Source: Membranipora membranacea (Eukaryota > Bryozoa > Gymnolaemata > Cheilostomatida > Membraniporidae). From it: DNA of 64,000 nt. Position 1 is the first letter of the stretch. Every line of letters begins with the position of its first letter. The position numbers and the translations under genes are program-made. A model generated the notes under the pieces. It made no database searches. It was not told the origin of the DNA and was given only the letters and a program-made list of their open reading frames with translations. Location of the stretch: contig OU612070.1 of NCBI GenBank assembly GCA_914767715.1, positions 24,168,025-24,232,024 on the forward strand, written 5' to 3'. Positions 35,301-47,456 of the stretch are shown here, one piece after another.

Positions 35301-37118
35301 AAAACTGGGAGGCTCCCTACCAAAAAGGGAGGCTTGTCAGGTATGGTCCTATACTAAGCTAGCTTGAATTGAATTTTTAATGGAAATAAATTTGTGAGAA
35401 AATGAGAAGACAATTACTAGTTTAATTGCATATGGGCAAAGAAAGTAAAACACTTGATAATCCAAAAATCATAAAACAAGCTGTTATATAAGTTTGCTGA
35501 GAGTTTTTGTGCAGTGTGGGTGGCGGTGCGGTGCGGCGCGGTGGTGTGCGGTGGGTGACACTGGATTACTACATTACCTTATCTGCAGTTGAGTACACCA
35601 AATCTCTGTTGGTCACATCAACCGTATAAGTAAAAACTGCTGCCGAGGAACTCCCAGTAATCATGTCCCTTGTTGCCTCATTCCCTTCGGCATCGTTATC
35701 CCACAGTATAAGTTTACAGCCATACAAGGATAGATGTTTCGCCAGCTCTCTGCCTATACCACTACCTGAGTAAAGTTTGTATTGCAGAGATCAAGATCAA
35801 TTTGCATTTCTGTTTATAAATCCCTCAAAGAATAGTTTCTATTACTGTTTTAAGACCAGCCTGGTCAGGCTGTGTGGTTTGTGGACCAGTTTCAATTAGA
35901 ACAGTTTCAATTAGAACAGTCACTAAACTCTGTAGTTAAATAGTAATTTATATAAGATTAATCAATAACCATAGTGACTGCTATTGAAAACTTACCCACT
36001 TAGAAGGTAGCAACTGATTCAATTCAGTCGTTAGCAACAGAATTTAATGACCATCATGAGTAGGCTCTTAAAAGTTAGCACTAAAACCATGGTTGTTGAA
36101 TCAGTTTTTGGACTTGTCTTGCATTTGCATAGGCACAGCGCACAAAATAATTACTTATGTTTTCTATACAATCTTCATGATATTGTGCATAACACAATGC
36201 TATGAGTGAACGACTAGTTAGTGACTGTTCTAATTGAAACTGGTCCGAATTTGACAATAAGGCCTGTGTATTTTGAATACAAGATTGTGGATTGCTGATC
36301 GGATGTACATAATATTTCAGCTGTGTAAAATACAAGAGAGATTTTTCAGCCAGAAAATGTTTCGTGCGAGTATACATGATAGTGAAACTACTAAACCTTA
36401 AGACAGGCAAATGTTTGCCTATCGTAAGGTCTACCTTACGATAAATGCAATAGGTAAACCTTTTGTAGGTAAACCCTACAATAGTGGTAAACCTTACGAT
36501 AGGTTAACTTCTACCGCAGGTAAACTACTACGCTAGTTAAAATGAACATTAGGTAGATACTAACATTCTCTCTAACACTCCACTACTGGCTACTCAATGA
36601 AAGCCTATCTGATATCAAAACTGCCCCCTAGAATATCCCTGGCAAGTCGTCGCTGTATCACCCCATATGCCTTCTAAACTAATAACTGACGGATCAACCA
36701 GACCTCAAGCTGCACTAACAACCCAAGAATAACACACCTTATGTAAAAGGCATCCTTGTTTAGACAATGATTATGTACAAAGACACTCATCTGCTCATCG
36801 ATGTTACTAGATTGGAAACTCTTGCCATCACAACTACTGTCTCCTACCGACACTTTGCATCAAAGGACGACAACGCCCCGACTGCGATAAACCAATCTGA
36901 TGAAGCTGATGAAGCTGATGATGTGCAATCTACAAACCAAATGAGTAGCAAGTGATGGATAAACGCTTACCTGCACCAGTGATGAGAACAGTCTCATTGG
37001 AGAGATCTTTCTTGCGTAGGAAAACAGCTGGAGTAACACACCTTAAGTAACCTAAAATTGTGTGACATAATACCAAGAATATGCTGCGAGCCGCCTTCGA
37101 CAATCTCCAAACTAACAT
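32290..37118 (-). CDS. Short-chain dehydrogenase, SDR16C type (retinol/17-beta-hydroxysteroid dehydrogenase-like)
   Basis: Seven exons on the minus strand (37118-36971, 35765-35578, 34218-34087, 33598-33469, 33181-33058, 32811-32686, 32386-32290) join in frame to 314 residues, the usual size for the family. An N-terminal hydrophobic stretch (IFLVLCHTILGYL, about residues 13-25) would anchor it in the ER or on lipid droplets. The Rossmann motif TGAGSGIG is at residues 47-54. NNAG, the catalytic Ser (IVSMLG) and YCSSKYG (Tyr-x3-Lys) follow in order, then CPGTVDT. Such enzymes oxidise retinol or hydroxysteroids with NAD(P). The set RDH10, SDR16C5 and HSD17B11/13 fits best; substrate cannot be told from sequence. 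All splice sites are GT-AG and no damage is seen. A TTG upstream of the chosen ATG is not needed. Confidence 0.9.
34764..34968. repeat. Four-copy 50-bp tandem repeat in SDR intron
   Basis: Four copies of a 50-bp unit (CATTATCAAATTCCTCCTTA...). Units alternate between two variants (CTAGGG and TTAGAG), so the array probably arose by doubling of a two-unit block. Confidence 0.9.
35883..36246. mobile_element. MITE in SDR intron 1
   Basis: Inverted ends GGACCAGTTTCAATTAGAAC...and the reverse at 36227-36246, continuing to AGTCACTAA/TTAGTGACT. The left end carries a 15-bp internal duplication. No convincing target-site duplication. Confidence 0.7.
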
Positions 37119-38967
37119 TTTTATACACAATTTGTGAATAAAACTTTTAAGTTATCAGTTTGTCTGGAGGGATTACGTTTGGAGTGATTAGGTCTGGAGT
37201 GATTCTATTCTGCCTATGATACAGCTCCATATTCCCCATTTCTCTAACTGCTAGGATAATATGTGAAAATCATAATCTTTATTACCAATTAATCACTATT
37301 AATCTCGCATTATTTCACACAGTAAGCCAAATAAAGTTACATCGAAGCCTTGGCGATAGATAGATGCAAAACAAGCTTGCCATAAAACTGCTATAAATAA
37401 TCATATGAATCCCCATTAATCAAAATAAATCTTAGCTTTCAAACTTGGCTAGTCCCATAATATCAGAGATTTTGTTTGCTTGACATGTGTGCTTGTTTTT
37501 GTACGTATAGGAAATGCAATACATTGATATAATGGGGTTATGTTTTTTTGGGGTAAATTCCTTGATTGTTTACAGATGAGACCATACTTTTGCAAAGTTT
37601 AATATAAGCCATAAAGGAAGCAGAGAGACCTTTTGCCGTGAAAACTCCTTGGTCTCAGCCAACTTAAATTGATTTACTTATTCGGTAATCCAAAAATTTT
37701 ACCTATATGGTGAAATAAAAAAGTATCCAATAATCTTATTTTTTAATACAATTAAAATCGAATAACAATATATTGAACTATAAAAACTTGATCAATAACA
37801 TTGAGATTCTGTGTAAGGAAGGGCCTTGTCTAATAAACAGCTAAATTCTATATTCTAAATTCTATATTTATTGAGTTATTGTATTCAACATAGAATTGTT
37901 TTGTATCACAATAATATTGAACATATATATGTTATTATGAATTTCTTTTGTCCTATCAATATTTTCGGGTTTGATTCATAAAATATTCAACATTCAAAGC
38001 TTGAGTATTATTATATTATGATAGATATAATATAATAAATGTCTAATTTTATTTGCAGTCATTTTTTGCCACATTAAGTGGGTCAGCATTTTTCGCCCAT
38101 TTATTTTTGCTCATTTTGTTTCTCTCTTAATATCCGTGGGTGCCAGACCATAAAGTGTGATCTGCTCCAATGATAGCTTATTTAAAAAAAGTGCAATTTA
38201 TGGCCTCATCTGTTTGGCGCCCCCTATAATAAGAGACAACTCCTGACACAACCCCATAGCATCCCAATATGATCTGGGACAATGTGAACCTAGCTTTACA
38301 GACTCCCCTGATACCGTCCCAGACTGACTCAGACAGACAGGGATTGTGTAATTCTCATGTTCACATTGACTGGGATGGCTATCTGGGATGGCTGCTGGGA
38401 CAATGTGGACCAGCCATTAGACTCTCTCTGCTGCTCAGCGATGGTTGCGCTGTCTTCCATCGTGAAAGGCAACTCACAGAGTCCAACAACGTGTGATACC
38501 ACAACAAGTTTTCCATTTTCGCCCAAATATCTTCAAATGATAATATTTTTCCATTATTTTTTTGATTTATTCATTCATTGAGGTTTTATTATTTGTTATT
38601 ATAATTTAATTAAATCAAAAGAATAACTTGTTGCCCTCACACATATTATTTTGTAGTCATACGAGATTCAGGGCATATGCTCAGAGACAAAAGTATTGCT
38701 CGATCGTTTGCACATCCGCAGAGTGATAAATACCTGCACTCTACACAAAGAGGTTCCTCTATATTCAGTGTGGTTGTTATAAACAACTTGTTTATTGTAC
38801 CTCTGACTTGAAGTTCAGATCAGGCTCATTTGTATGTTCATATGATACATGATATCATGATACAAAGTTAATGTAAGGCTCTCCCGTTTGGCTGCTCGAA
38901 ATTGTGTTGTATAACTGAGAGAAATATCTGCTACCCTAACAGAGGAGCAGTTAGTTAGAGGGATGAC
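37119..38967. other. Upstream of SDR gene, no gene seen
   Basis: Very AT-rich from about 37,250 to 38,050. The segment near 38,200-38,245 (GGCGCCCCCTATAATAAGAG) is an inverted, diverged copy of a repeat at about 42,250-42,320. Short open frames at 38,269-38,581 have no support. Confidence 0.45.
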
Positions 38968-38971
38968 TTAA

Positions 38972-39348
38972 AGGGCAACCAAGGTTTCGCAGCAATGCAT
39001 TAATGGGTAGCAAATAATGTACTGGGCAGCATCAGCTTTGTGCATTACGCGATGCAAAACTCAAAGTAGCTGCTGACTCTAAGCTGGGTAACACTTCAGT
39101 TTAGGGGAGGTTCCAAGACTTTGCTGTAATAATTATAGAGCACAGGCTAAATAATAACAGGAACAGGAAACTGCTATGTGGTATTCTCTTTTAGCTGAGT
39201 TTGAGTACCTGATGGAAGAAATGTTTCACAAGAATTCTGGCTGAATAATCATCCGGATTATATTTTGTCTTTTTCCCCATGCAGAAGGTGCAATCTGCTA
39301 TTAATCAATGGCCATCAATGAGAAGTTGTTTGAAACCTTGGTTGCCCT
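38972..39348 (+). mobile_element. TTAA MITE, complete copy 3
   Basis: Complete 377-bp element with AGGGCAACCAAGGTTT at the left end and its inverse at the right, flanked by TTAA at 38,968-38,971 and 39,349-39,352. This is the reference copy for the copies at 1 and 2868. Confidence 0.85.
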
Positions 39349-39400
39349 TTAATCAATGGCCATCAATGAGAAGTTGTTTGAAACCTTGGTTGCCCTTTAA
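39305..39400 (+). repeat. 48-bp terminal duplication of the MITE
   Basis: The last 44 bp of the element plus TTAA (39,305-39,352) is repeated exactly at 39,353-39,400. The duplicated piece starts just after an internal TTAA (39,301-39,304), so both copies are bounded by TTAA. Confidence 0.9.
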
Positions 39401-40531
39401 CATAAGCAAGCACTAAATATTGGCCAGCTGAGGTTGTAGTAAACAAACACTAAACAGGGCTGGTAAATATTATCTAGCCTTAAATTTAGTTACCCTAAGC
39501 ATGTACGAAACTGTGAGATTTTCCTCCGGCGTATACTTCATTCCTTTGGGGTATCTATGTCCCTGTCCGGATATTGGTCCAAATATGACATTTTATCATA
39601 GAATGGCTCTACAGCACTATAACAGATTTATTACTATGTTTTTTTCATTTATTACCATCACTAATTTCTAAATTGTCCGCAGTAAAGATAAGCAAAACAA
39701 AATCATATTTCTAATTATATTCTGATATACCCATAACAGAATAATTGATATGCCAGTCGTGGGGCTGATCAGATTCCTCTGTAACATAAACACCAGACCA
39801 TGTTTGGTCAAATTGCCTGCATTTGGATTTGCTCCCCCTCCACTGGTCACTTCTCATACCTTTTTACCTGTAGCATGCCCAGTGGAAGGGAGCAACTTGA
39901 ATGCAGGCAAAGTTGATTGTAATTGATCTAATAAAAAGCTTGTGGGACCAGTACCAGCCTCAACCTTTCCTGTTGGTAAAAAGCAAGAACGAGTTATCTA
40001 TAACATGAATCTGAGCTGAAAAATTAAAGGGCATTGCTTCTCATGTTTGCCCAGAGCTGAGGCAATAAATAAAGATCAGGCACTGTGACAGGACACTACG
40101 ACAGTACACTATGAAAGGATACTGCGACAGGATACTGCGATAGGACACAATACTCCCAAACAGTCATACTGGATGCAACATTGTAAAAATGAATTTTGCA
40201 TTATTTTTTTATTTTTTGGTGTGAATGAGAAGGCAACTGAGAAAGTATGGATACAGCTTGAGAAAGGTGTCATTGAAGATGATAGGAACATAAATATTCA
40301 TTCAATGGACAATAAGCATTAATATAGTGGTATAATCCACATAAGGGCAACGTAACCGTTGTCGTAGACATTTATTCAAACCAGATAAGATGAGGTCCTA
40401 TAATTCCCAGCAGTGTGACAACATGCAGTAATACCATGAATATGTTAACTCAGATCTGTGCAACTTCTTGCTCGCAGAAACAAAATTTTGACTCTAGTGT
40501 AGTGACTATTATCAATCATTGCTTTTTCTAG
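39401..40531. other. Repeat-containing intergenic sequence
   Basis: About 39,690-39,850 is a diverged copy of the repeat at about 42,455-42,660; both contain TTGCTCCCCCTCCACTGGTC. No supported gene. Confidence 0.45.
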
Positions 40532-41270
40532 CCGTACAAGCAGAGATCGATCTGAGAGAGAAAGACCTCATACTGAAGATTGATATCATGAATGCAAAGA
40601 TAGAGCTGCTCACTGGTCAGGAACTGCTGCCAGAAGCAAACAAGCACTCAACATAAACCTGATCAGTAAGAAGAAAGGATTCGCAGCGATTCTTAGTATG
40701 ATACATTCTAATAAGGAAATAGAAACTCAAAAGCTGCAACCACGTTTGAGGACGAGCAGAAAAAAGCCAGATTTCACACGAGCCGGTAATGTCTGTGAGC
40801 TTATCGAAGAGTTCCACAAGCTGCCAAAACTTTACCCAGTCACACCAAAAATGAAAAAGCCAGAAATGACTCAAGTACTGCTGAACAAATATAAATATTT
40901 TAAAGATAAGGTGGTGCAAAAAGGAATTCAGGCTGAAGCATCTTGCGATAAAGTTGAATATTACCAGCTCCACTTTTTACTTTATTCACCAAGTACAGGT
41001 GTACCAACTTTGTCTATGCATATCCTTTCTTCTTTAGTTTGAATTCCTTCTCTGATTTTTATTTTATATCTATATTTTAAATTTATGTATTTTTATATTT
41101 CGTAGATAAGGTGGTGACACAGAATGTTACCAGTAGAGCAGAATGTAATCAGATCTGTCTGAGATATAAGAATACTCAGAGAGGTGTAGAGTTCAGATGC
41201 TCACAAGCTACTTTCACACCGATCGTTAATGTTACCTCTCACTTCCGCTGCTTACTAAACATTGAAACTG
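40532..41270 (+). pseudogene. Decayed coiled-coil/fibrinogen-related locus
   Basis: Exon-like 40532-40618 encodes a coiled-coil segment (LREKDLILKIDIMNAKIELL). The sequence after it resembles the coiled-coil exon at 50141-50292 (AAGCACTCAACATAAACC against AAATCTACAATCAACC) but is frameshifted. An intact 165-nt PAN-like exon at 41106-41270 (SRAECNQICLRYKNTQ, HFRCLLNIETG) is nearly identical to exon 2 of the complete gene at 57534-57698. Signal-peptide and fibrinogen-domain exons are missing, and LINE scraps follow. Best read as a broken partial duplicate of the 50-62 kb cluster. Confidence 0.6.
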
Positions 41271-41593
41271 GTAGAGTACAATATAAGTTTTATTTTACAT
41301 TTACTTGACCTAAACAACAAGAAAAGGGGATTTAGTACATTTTATTTACTGACGTAATCATTTTGAAGAATGTTTGCACTTGGAGTAAACAAAACAGAAC
41401 AAAAACATAGACATTAAAAATATCCATCATGAAGTCTAAATAAATGATACAACTCTCTGTCCTGGTTTTAGAGCGGTAAGATATGGTGAAAAGGGAGCCA
41501 TTTTACACAGAAATTGTCTGTTGCCATTGTTTTTTTAAATGGGCTGATAAAGTTCAAATAATTATATACGTTTACAGATTATGCTTTTTCTAA

Positions 41594-41883
41594 ATAGCCG
41601 AACCCATTGAGAAAGCGGAGCATTTGAAGTATCAAGGTACATATCTAAGCCAAGACCTAAAGTGGCATGAGAACACTAGTTATATCTAAAAAATGTTCAG
41701 GACACAGTTTTATTGTTTGTAAGTCACAAAACATAATTTTATAAAAAACTCTGATATTATTATATGTAAGATTCCACCAAGTTCTTAGGAATCGAAATTG
41801 ACAGCAACATCATTTTTAATCAACATATATTGCAAACATGCAAAAAACTAGATTTTGTTCTACTCAACAAACGAATAAAATGA
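41594..41883 (+). mobile_element. LINE reverse-transcriptase scraps
   Basis: 41594-41689 reads EKAEHLKYQGTYLSQDLKWH and 41770-41883 reads STKFLGIEIDSNIIFNQH. Both match the LG-x-x-x-D-x-x-L-x-W-x-x-H segment that follows the catalytic domain in non-LTR reverse transcriptases. They come from two different, decayed elements. Confidence 0.55.
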
Positions 41884-42239
41884 CAAGGTAATGAGAGCCC
41901 CGGAAGTCTCACAGAACCTGTTTGGATAAGTTTGAAACTGAGCAAAGATGAGAATTCATCCACCAAGGAGATGTGCATACCCAAGGGTTCACTCAACTCT
42001 TGGGTATGAACTCCTGCAAGGAGACAATTTTGGATAGATTGATGTTTTGGGGGTCAAGGCTAACTAATGGGGCTTTGAGCGGAGGGGGAGGGGATGGAAA
42101 CAGTTCTCAGCATTGGATGTTAGAAAAAAAATCTAACTATATTGGCTTCAATCTGAAATGACCTATCCATTTTTTTCTTGAAGTAATAAAATATGACATT
42201 ATTTGGCAAATTCATGGTGGAATAAACTTTGTAACTGAA

Positions 42240-42715
42240 ATCGTAATAAGGTTAATCCAGGAGTTGTCCTCTTTTTTAGGGGGCGCTGAACAGATGTGAC
42301 CATGATGTGCAATCTTTCATATAATATGTTAGAAAGGGAGCAGATCGAAATTTTGCTGTGCTAGCCACAAGGTTAGGATAGATCCCAAATAAAAAGTTAA
42401 CATAATCCCAATTCCATAACTATTCCTTTCTCGCAAAGGTTCAACATTATTCATGCTTGTTTTTGCCGCATATCAAGCATATAGTGATTACAAACACAGT
42501 ATCCAAACAGTCTACCATTGTCTGAGCCTACAGGTACACCCCCTGTGGGAATTTCACTAAATGTGTGCGTTGTTATGATTAGACCAAGTTTGGTCCATTT
42601 GCCTACATTTGGAGTTGCTCCCCCTCCACTGGTCAGGTTGCGGAGGGACCAGTTGAAGGCAACTAGTATGCAGGCAACCTGGATCAAACTTGTCCGTTCT
42701 ATGTTATAATATACA
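42240..42715. repeat. Dispersed repeat copies
   Basis: 42,250-42,320 is an inverted relative of about 38,200-38,245, and 42,455-42,660 is a direct relative of 39,690-39,850. On the minus strand the latter pair share an open phrase (TSGGGATPNVGKWTK against TSGGGANPNAGNLTK). It may be a transposon-coded remnant. Confidence 0.45.
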
Positions 42716-43019
42716 AAATGCCGGTTAGTTCAGAACTTTTATTATTGAACTTTTGAAATATAAAGTCAATCTTGTCAATTATGCATTGAGTGAAAAACTG
42801 CATTATAGAAGCTTGAAGTTTTTTTGATAATGCAACCATAGAATTTTACTAAGGTACTGAAGGAATTCCGCTTGTGTGTTAAGAAATAAAGAGAGTATAA
42901 GTCAAACTGAGACTAGTATCTGAAACATTATTTTCAGGTAACTTTTTATATTTCCAAAATAATTAAGTTCATGCACAACGTCATTTCACATTTGATCCCT
43001 TTAGTTATCCTTTTGGAGA

Positions 43020-45892
43020 TTAGTTTTCTAGTCTATTATTGATCTCTTGCACTCCGGCTGTGCCAAGACCCAACAGAGAAGATAGCTCCTCGACGCTTAG
43101 ACCTCTAAAGGTCATGTAATCTTTCACTGCTGTCATGTCTATGGAGTCATAATCTCCTGCCTTAAACTGCTGGTAAGCTCGTACTGCCTGAAATAACAAT
43201 CAGATTTAAATCAACATTATAGATCTGATGTATCCTTTGAATTCTCTTGCCTGTAAGTGTGTCAAACTAACTGTTACATCTACACAAGGACATTTTATTA
43301 AAGGGATAGTTAGGTTCATATCCAAGGTTGACTATAGAGACTTCCTGGTCATCTCTTCTGGGTTGCCATGTGTAGGGAGAAATATTGAAGACTTTGAGAC
43401 TTACTTCTACCCACAAACTATTTTCAAAGTTCTCCCCTCCGATTACTGATGACACTGCTCAATTGATCAATAATTTTCAGGAAGAATTCCATCAAGCTTC
43501 CCATGTCTTGATTGATGGTGTATTAGGCGCCGAAATGGAGCACATGAACGGAGTTAGAATTTGTTGATCTATTAACCTTGTCAGGGATTGGAAAAAAGTT
43601 AATCTGGCCTAAACACCCTCTGTCAAACACCAAAACAAACCAAGCTATTCTGTCATTGTGTTCTGGCAGCTTCGGTTCTTTGCGGAGTGGATATTTATAT
43701 AATTACACACATTACAGCTATACTAGGTGCATGCGGCATTTACCTGACAAGTGTTGGCATCAAATGAACTTAATACATGGAATTATAACTTGACAAAAAT
43801 AAATATGCTTGAGCTAACTCTCACCAAATCTTGTTTTATCTCATTTATCTTGCTCACAGTGATCACGTAGGTAAAACGTCTTTCAAATCTCTCAAATTGT
43901 TGAATATTTTCATGTTACTATTGAAATTTAGTTTCTCAAGCTCAAATCAACTAGTTCAGATGTCACCATTCAACATCGGGCAAAGACAGGCCCCATAGCA
44001 CTAAATTAAGAAAGAATAACCTACCGCAGTGATCAACGAATTGTCACATCCTGAGGGGCATGTAAATGTCCCAGCATGATCACAGACACAAACATCTGGA
44101 TTGAATGCTGTGCCAGCTCCGCAGTTTTGTAAAGGTCCAGAGGTATGGTCATTCTCTGTCATGTACTGGTAGAATCCGCTACAGTCAGAGTTAGGGGTGT
44201 AATACCCAGCTCCTTCACATACGCACTCATCAGCTAATGAAAAGAAGACAGTGATAATGATGGAAATTATGGCGATCAGATAGTTTGAAGTTATTATTAT
44301 CATATGCTTCACCTAAACCTGATAATGATGAGAGCAATTAGGCCATATTTAGTTAACAAAACTATGACAGATCAGATATATTATACATTTTGCTATCACC
44401 TCTCATATACAGCATTGAGTTCTTGGGCTATGTTTGAAAACAAAATCAAAGTCATTCAAAAGCTATATGTTTGAAGATTAATAACACTATTTATTGGAGT
44501 TTTTTTTTTTTCCTTTTCCTCAACATTGCACTTTCGGGAAAGTTTCTGACCATGACCATGGTAATCGATCACCTCCCTAAGACCATTCAAGCTAGCTCTT
44601 GTTGTACACAGATGTGACACTGCATAACAAGCACCTTATGGTTGATCGGACATGATTTAGGAAAAATCCCATGTCTGGTCTGGCTGAGTTGGTCTGGGTC
44701 TTTGCTCTTCTGTGAGCACTGTGCTGTCACGGAATATTTCGACTTGTTGCTTGCGAGTAACAATCAGGACAGCTGCTTTTCTAAATGTTTGATCAATCTG
44801 GTGAGTGCTCAGCTTTATTTGCATGTTATAAATCAAATATAGTCTTTTGAACTACTATAATGAAAAGAGGAAAAATACCTCATACTCACACAAATGATGT
44901 TTTTCTGGTATTTTTGAATGGCAGGAAATGATGTTAAGACCAGTATGTCTCTGCTGGGTTCAGAATGGGCTTATAAGGTGGCATATACCTGTCTATGATG
45001 TGTGTACTTACGTAATGTTTGTAGGCCTAATGGTGTTGTCCCTGGTGTTGCTGTCTCTGGTGTTGTTCTTGGATGAGGAGGAAAGCCTGCAAAATTAAAA
45101 TATCAATATTTTGATGTCTCACAATTATCAGCAGTCCTTAGGGTATCTTAAACTCAAGATATTCTATAGATCAATTTCGATTCAATTTGGCTGAACAATG
45201 ATTGTTTTTATTCTTCTACTGAATGGGAAGCAACTTCGAATGCAGGAAAATCCTATCTCACCTGAATTCTGATCTAGATTTACTCTAAGTTAGAATTAAA
45301 TTATCTGAGGCTAAATTGAGACACTACAAACTAATGTTTGAAGCTATTCAAAGCTCATATATGAATCTGAATGGTATCAGATCACATGCTTACACTTTTC
45401 TCCGATTTCATTTGATAAAAGCTGTTAGAGCAATTTTTAAACAAAATAAAAATCTTTTCTTGAGTTTAGACACAGTTTCAATAGGATTGTGTGAGTGAAT
45501 TGAAAACTAACGATAAGTTTCTTCTGTATAGTAAGATAAAATTGCTTCTGTTACTGTACCCCAACATTAGAATTCCTAAAGTAAAAGGTCAATCTACGAT
45601 TTGTTGAATAAAAGCTGCTACAAAAATCTGTGTGCCTTGACTAGCTGCGACATCGTTTAAGCTATTGCGCATATAGGCCTCATCACCAATTTACTCTAAT
45701 ATTTTTAGTTTGTTTGATGAAATAAAAACCAAACCATGCATAATTACATCGCAGATTAGTGTCAGGTGGAAATTCATTTGAAAAAAGATGTCCAAATTTC
45801 AATTTGTTGGCGATTGTAAGGTATATACTTGACTTACATGCACTGGTGAAGTGGAGAGTAGTAAGAGCCACACTTATGACAACTAACTTCAT
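43020..45892 (-). CDS. Secreted chitin-binding (peritrophin-A-like) protein
   Basis: Four exons on the minus strand (45892-45838, 45086-45012, 44233-44025, 43187-43020) give 168 residues. The signal peptide is MKLVVISVALTTLHFTSA. A short Thr/Pro linker follows (RTTPETATPGTTP, likely O-glycosylated). Next comes a Cys-rich module (CVC, NSDCSGFYQY, QNCGAGTAFNPDVCVC, FTCPSGC) whose spacing and aromatic residues fit the chitin-binding type-2 domain. A C-terminal helical tail (about 56 residues, ending INNRLEN) is unfamiliar. A 5' non-coding exon is likely: an acceptor TTTTCAG abuts the ATG and a donor lies at about 46,079. Such proteins coat gut or epithelial chitin or bind microbial or fungal chitin. 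It sits between fibrinogen-related loci on the opposite strand. Confidence 0.82.
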
Positions 45893-46134
45893 CTGAAAAT
45901 GAAAGTGAAATAGTAAACTAAATCCTCACTATTATTATATTCAGACAACCTGATGATCGGGGCGCTGCTAATCAAACACATAGCCCAGCCCCATGTGTGC
46001 AATGATGCTGTGTGAGTTTCTGTGAATTTTTTATCAATTTTATTGGCAATAAATCTCATTGGAATGCATCCTAACTTACCATGTTCTCAGCTTCGATAAA
46101 ACTCTGTGAGTAAAATGTAATGATAGAACATGTG

Positions 46135-46142
46135 TATTTATA
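46135..46142 (-). promoter_or_regulatory. TATA box of the chitin-binding gene
   Basis: TATAAATA on the minus strand, about 30 bp before the probable 5' non-coding exon that ends at the GTAAGT donor near 46,078. Confidence 0.6.
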
Positions 46143-47456
46143 CCTTAGCCTTTATCGTAAAATTATAGAGTGTGTGCTAAGTGTTTGGTGGGTAGGTCCC
46201 TTTCTAGGACGGTGGTGGCAATGACCTGACCTGACCTGACCTGTCCTGACAATGAGGTCTAAGTGATAAGATGGTGCAGTAATTATAGATTAGATATTAA
46301 TTATTACTCAATCAATGGGCATAGAGGAAGGGGTGATGTAACTCGAAATCAATAAGCTGGCCGAGATAAACATCATCAAATCAACTCCATACCAATAAAA
46401 CATTTACTTAGTCAAGCAGGATGTATGTCGACGCCTAGGCCTAATGATCATTTGCTCAAAGAACATAGTCAACTGTGTTTCCATGGAAAATATGAGCTTA
46501 ACCTAAGTTGTCACCTCTCGACTGCCCTCGAAATATGGGATGAGTAATTGAGCTGACACTTCATAAACATCTTACATACAGGGTCAGATTGAGATATGAA
46601 GCGAGTGTGTGTAAGATTTGTAAATTGGAAACCGTGCAATCAAGATTTGCAGAAGTTAAGATCTTGGAAATGGTAAGCCTTGTATGTTGTTAACATATTT
46701 GCATCTAGCAATCCATTTTTGACATGTTCTGTTCCCAACTCAACAAACTATTTATTTTTGACACACTCCCTCTAGGCTAATGACCAGTCGTTAGCCCACC
46801 ATAGGAGTAAAGCTCTCGAAATACATTTGATTATTCTCAAAAAGTGCATTCAAGCCGATGGCTCCAGCCATGTTATCATCACGGGTGTTTACCTTCAGGT
46901 TCAGGGATTGTCTTAATTGGATGTGCCTTGCTGTGGGAGTTACTGGATCATGTCTAGCTAGCGCTGGTGCAATGACTATAGCTATTGATAGATATTGCTT
47001 CGATCTTTCTGAATTTCAAAGAAGAGATGGATTGCCAAACCTCTCAGCATCTATCAAACATCTGTATGACCATTGCAGCGAGGACGCAGGGGCTGCTTCT
47101 ACATAGAAGAAGCAGAAGTAGAAGCAGGATGTTTGCCAAGGAAGGTAAACAAAAGTTTGCATGATCATGCTACCCTTGAAATGTTTGATCAGGGCATTGA
47201 TCTCTTCAGCCTTGTACTGTGTGAACTGGCATATATTTAAGAAATAAGAAGTAAAACCAGACGAAGTGCTGCCAGTTCCTTCAATATGCTTTTGGGACAA
47301 GCTGGAACCTCCATAAGTGTTTAAAGGTAAATAAAAAAAAATGTAAGTCATGGATGAACTATTTGGGGGGGGGGGGATGGTTGGAAGGGCTGCCAACTCT
47401 ATTCTTAAGAATATACCTGCTCTTTCCAATTCTACTTTCTATTCCCTGCGACAAAT
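46143..47456. other. Upstream of chitin-binding gene, no gene seen
   Basis: Includes a short GACCT(GACCT)n patch at about 46,226-46,250 and a G-run near 47,366. The open frame at 46,858-47,106 has no recognisable domain. Confidence 0.4.

Noticed and set aside
46858-47106. Possible small protein upstream of the LINE
   Set aside because: No signal peptide, domain, promoter or splice support.
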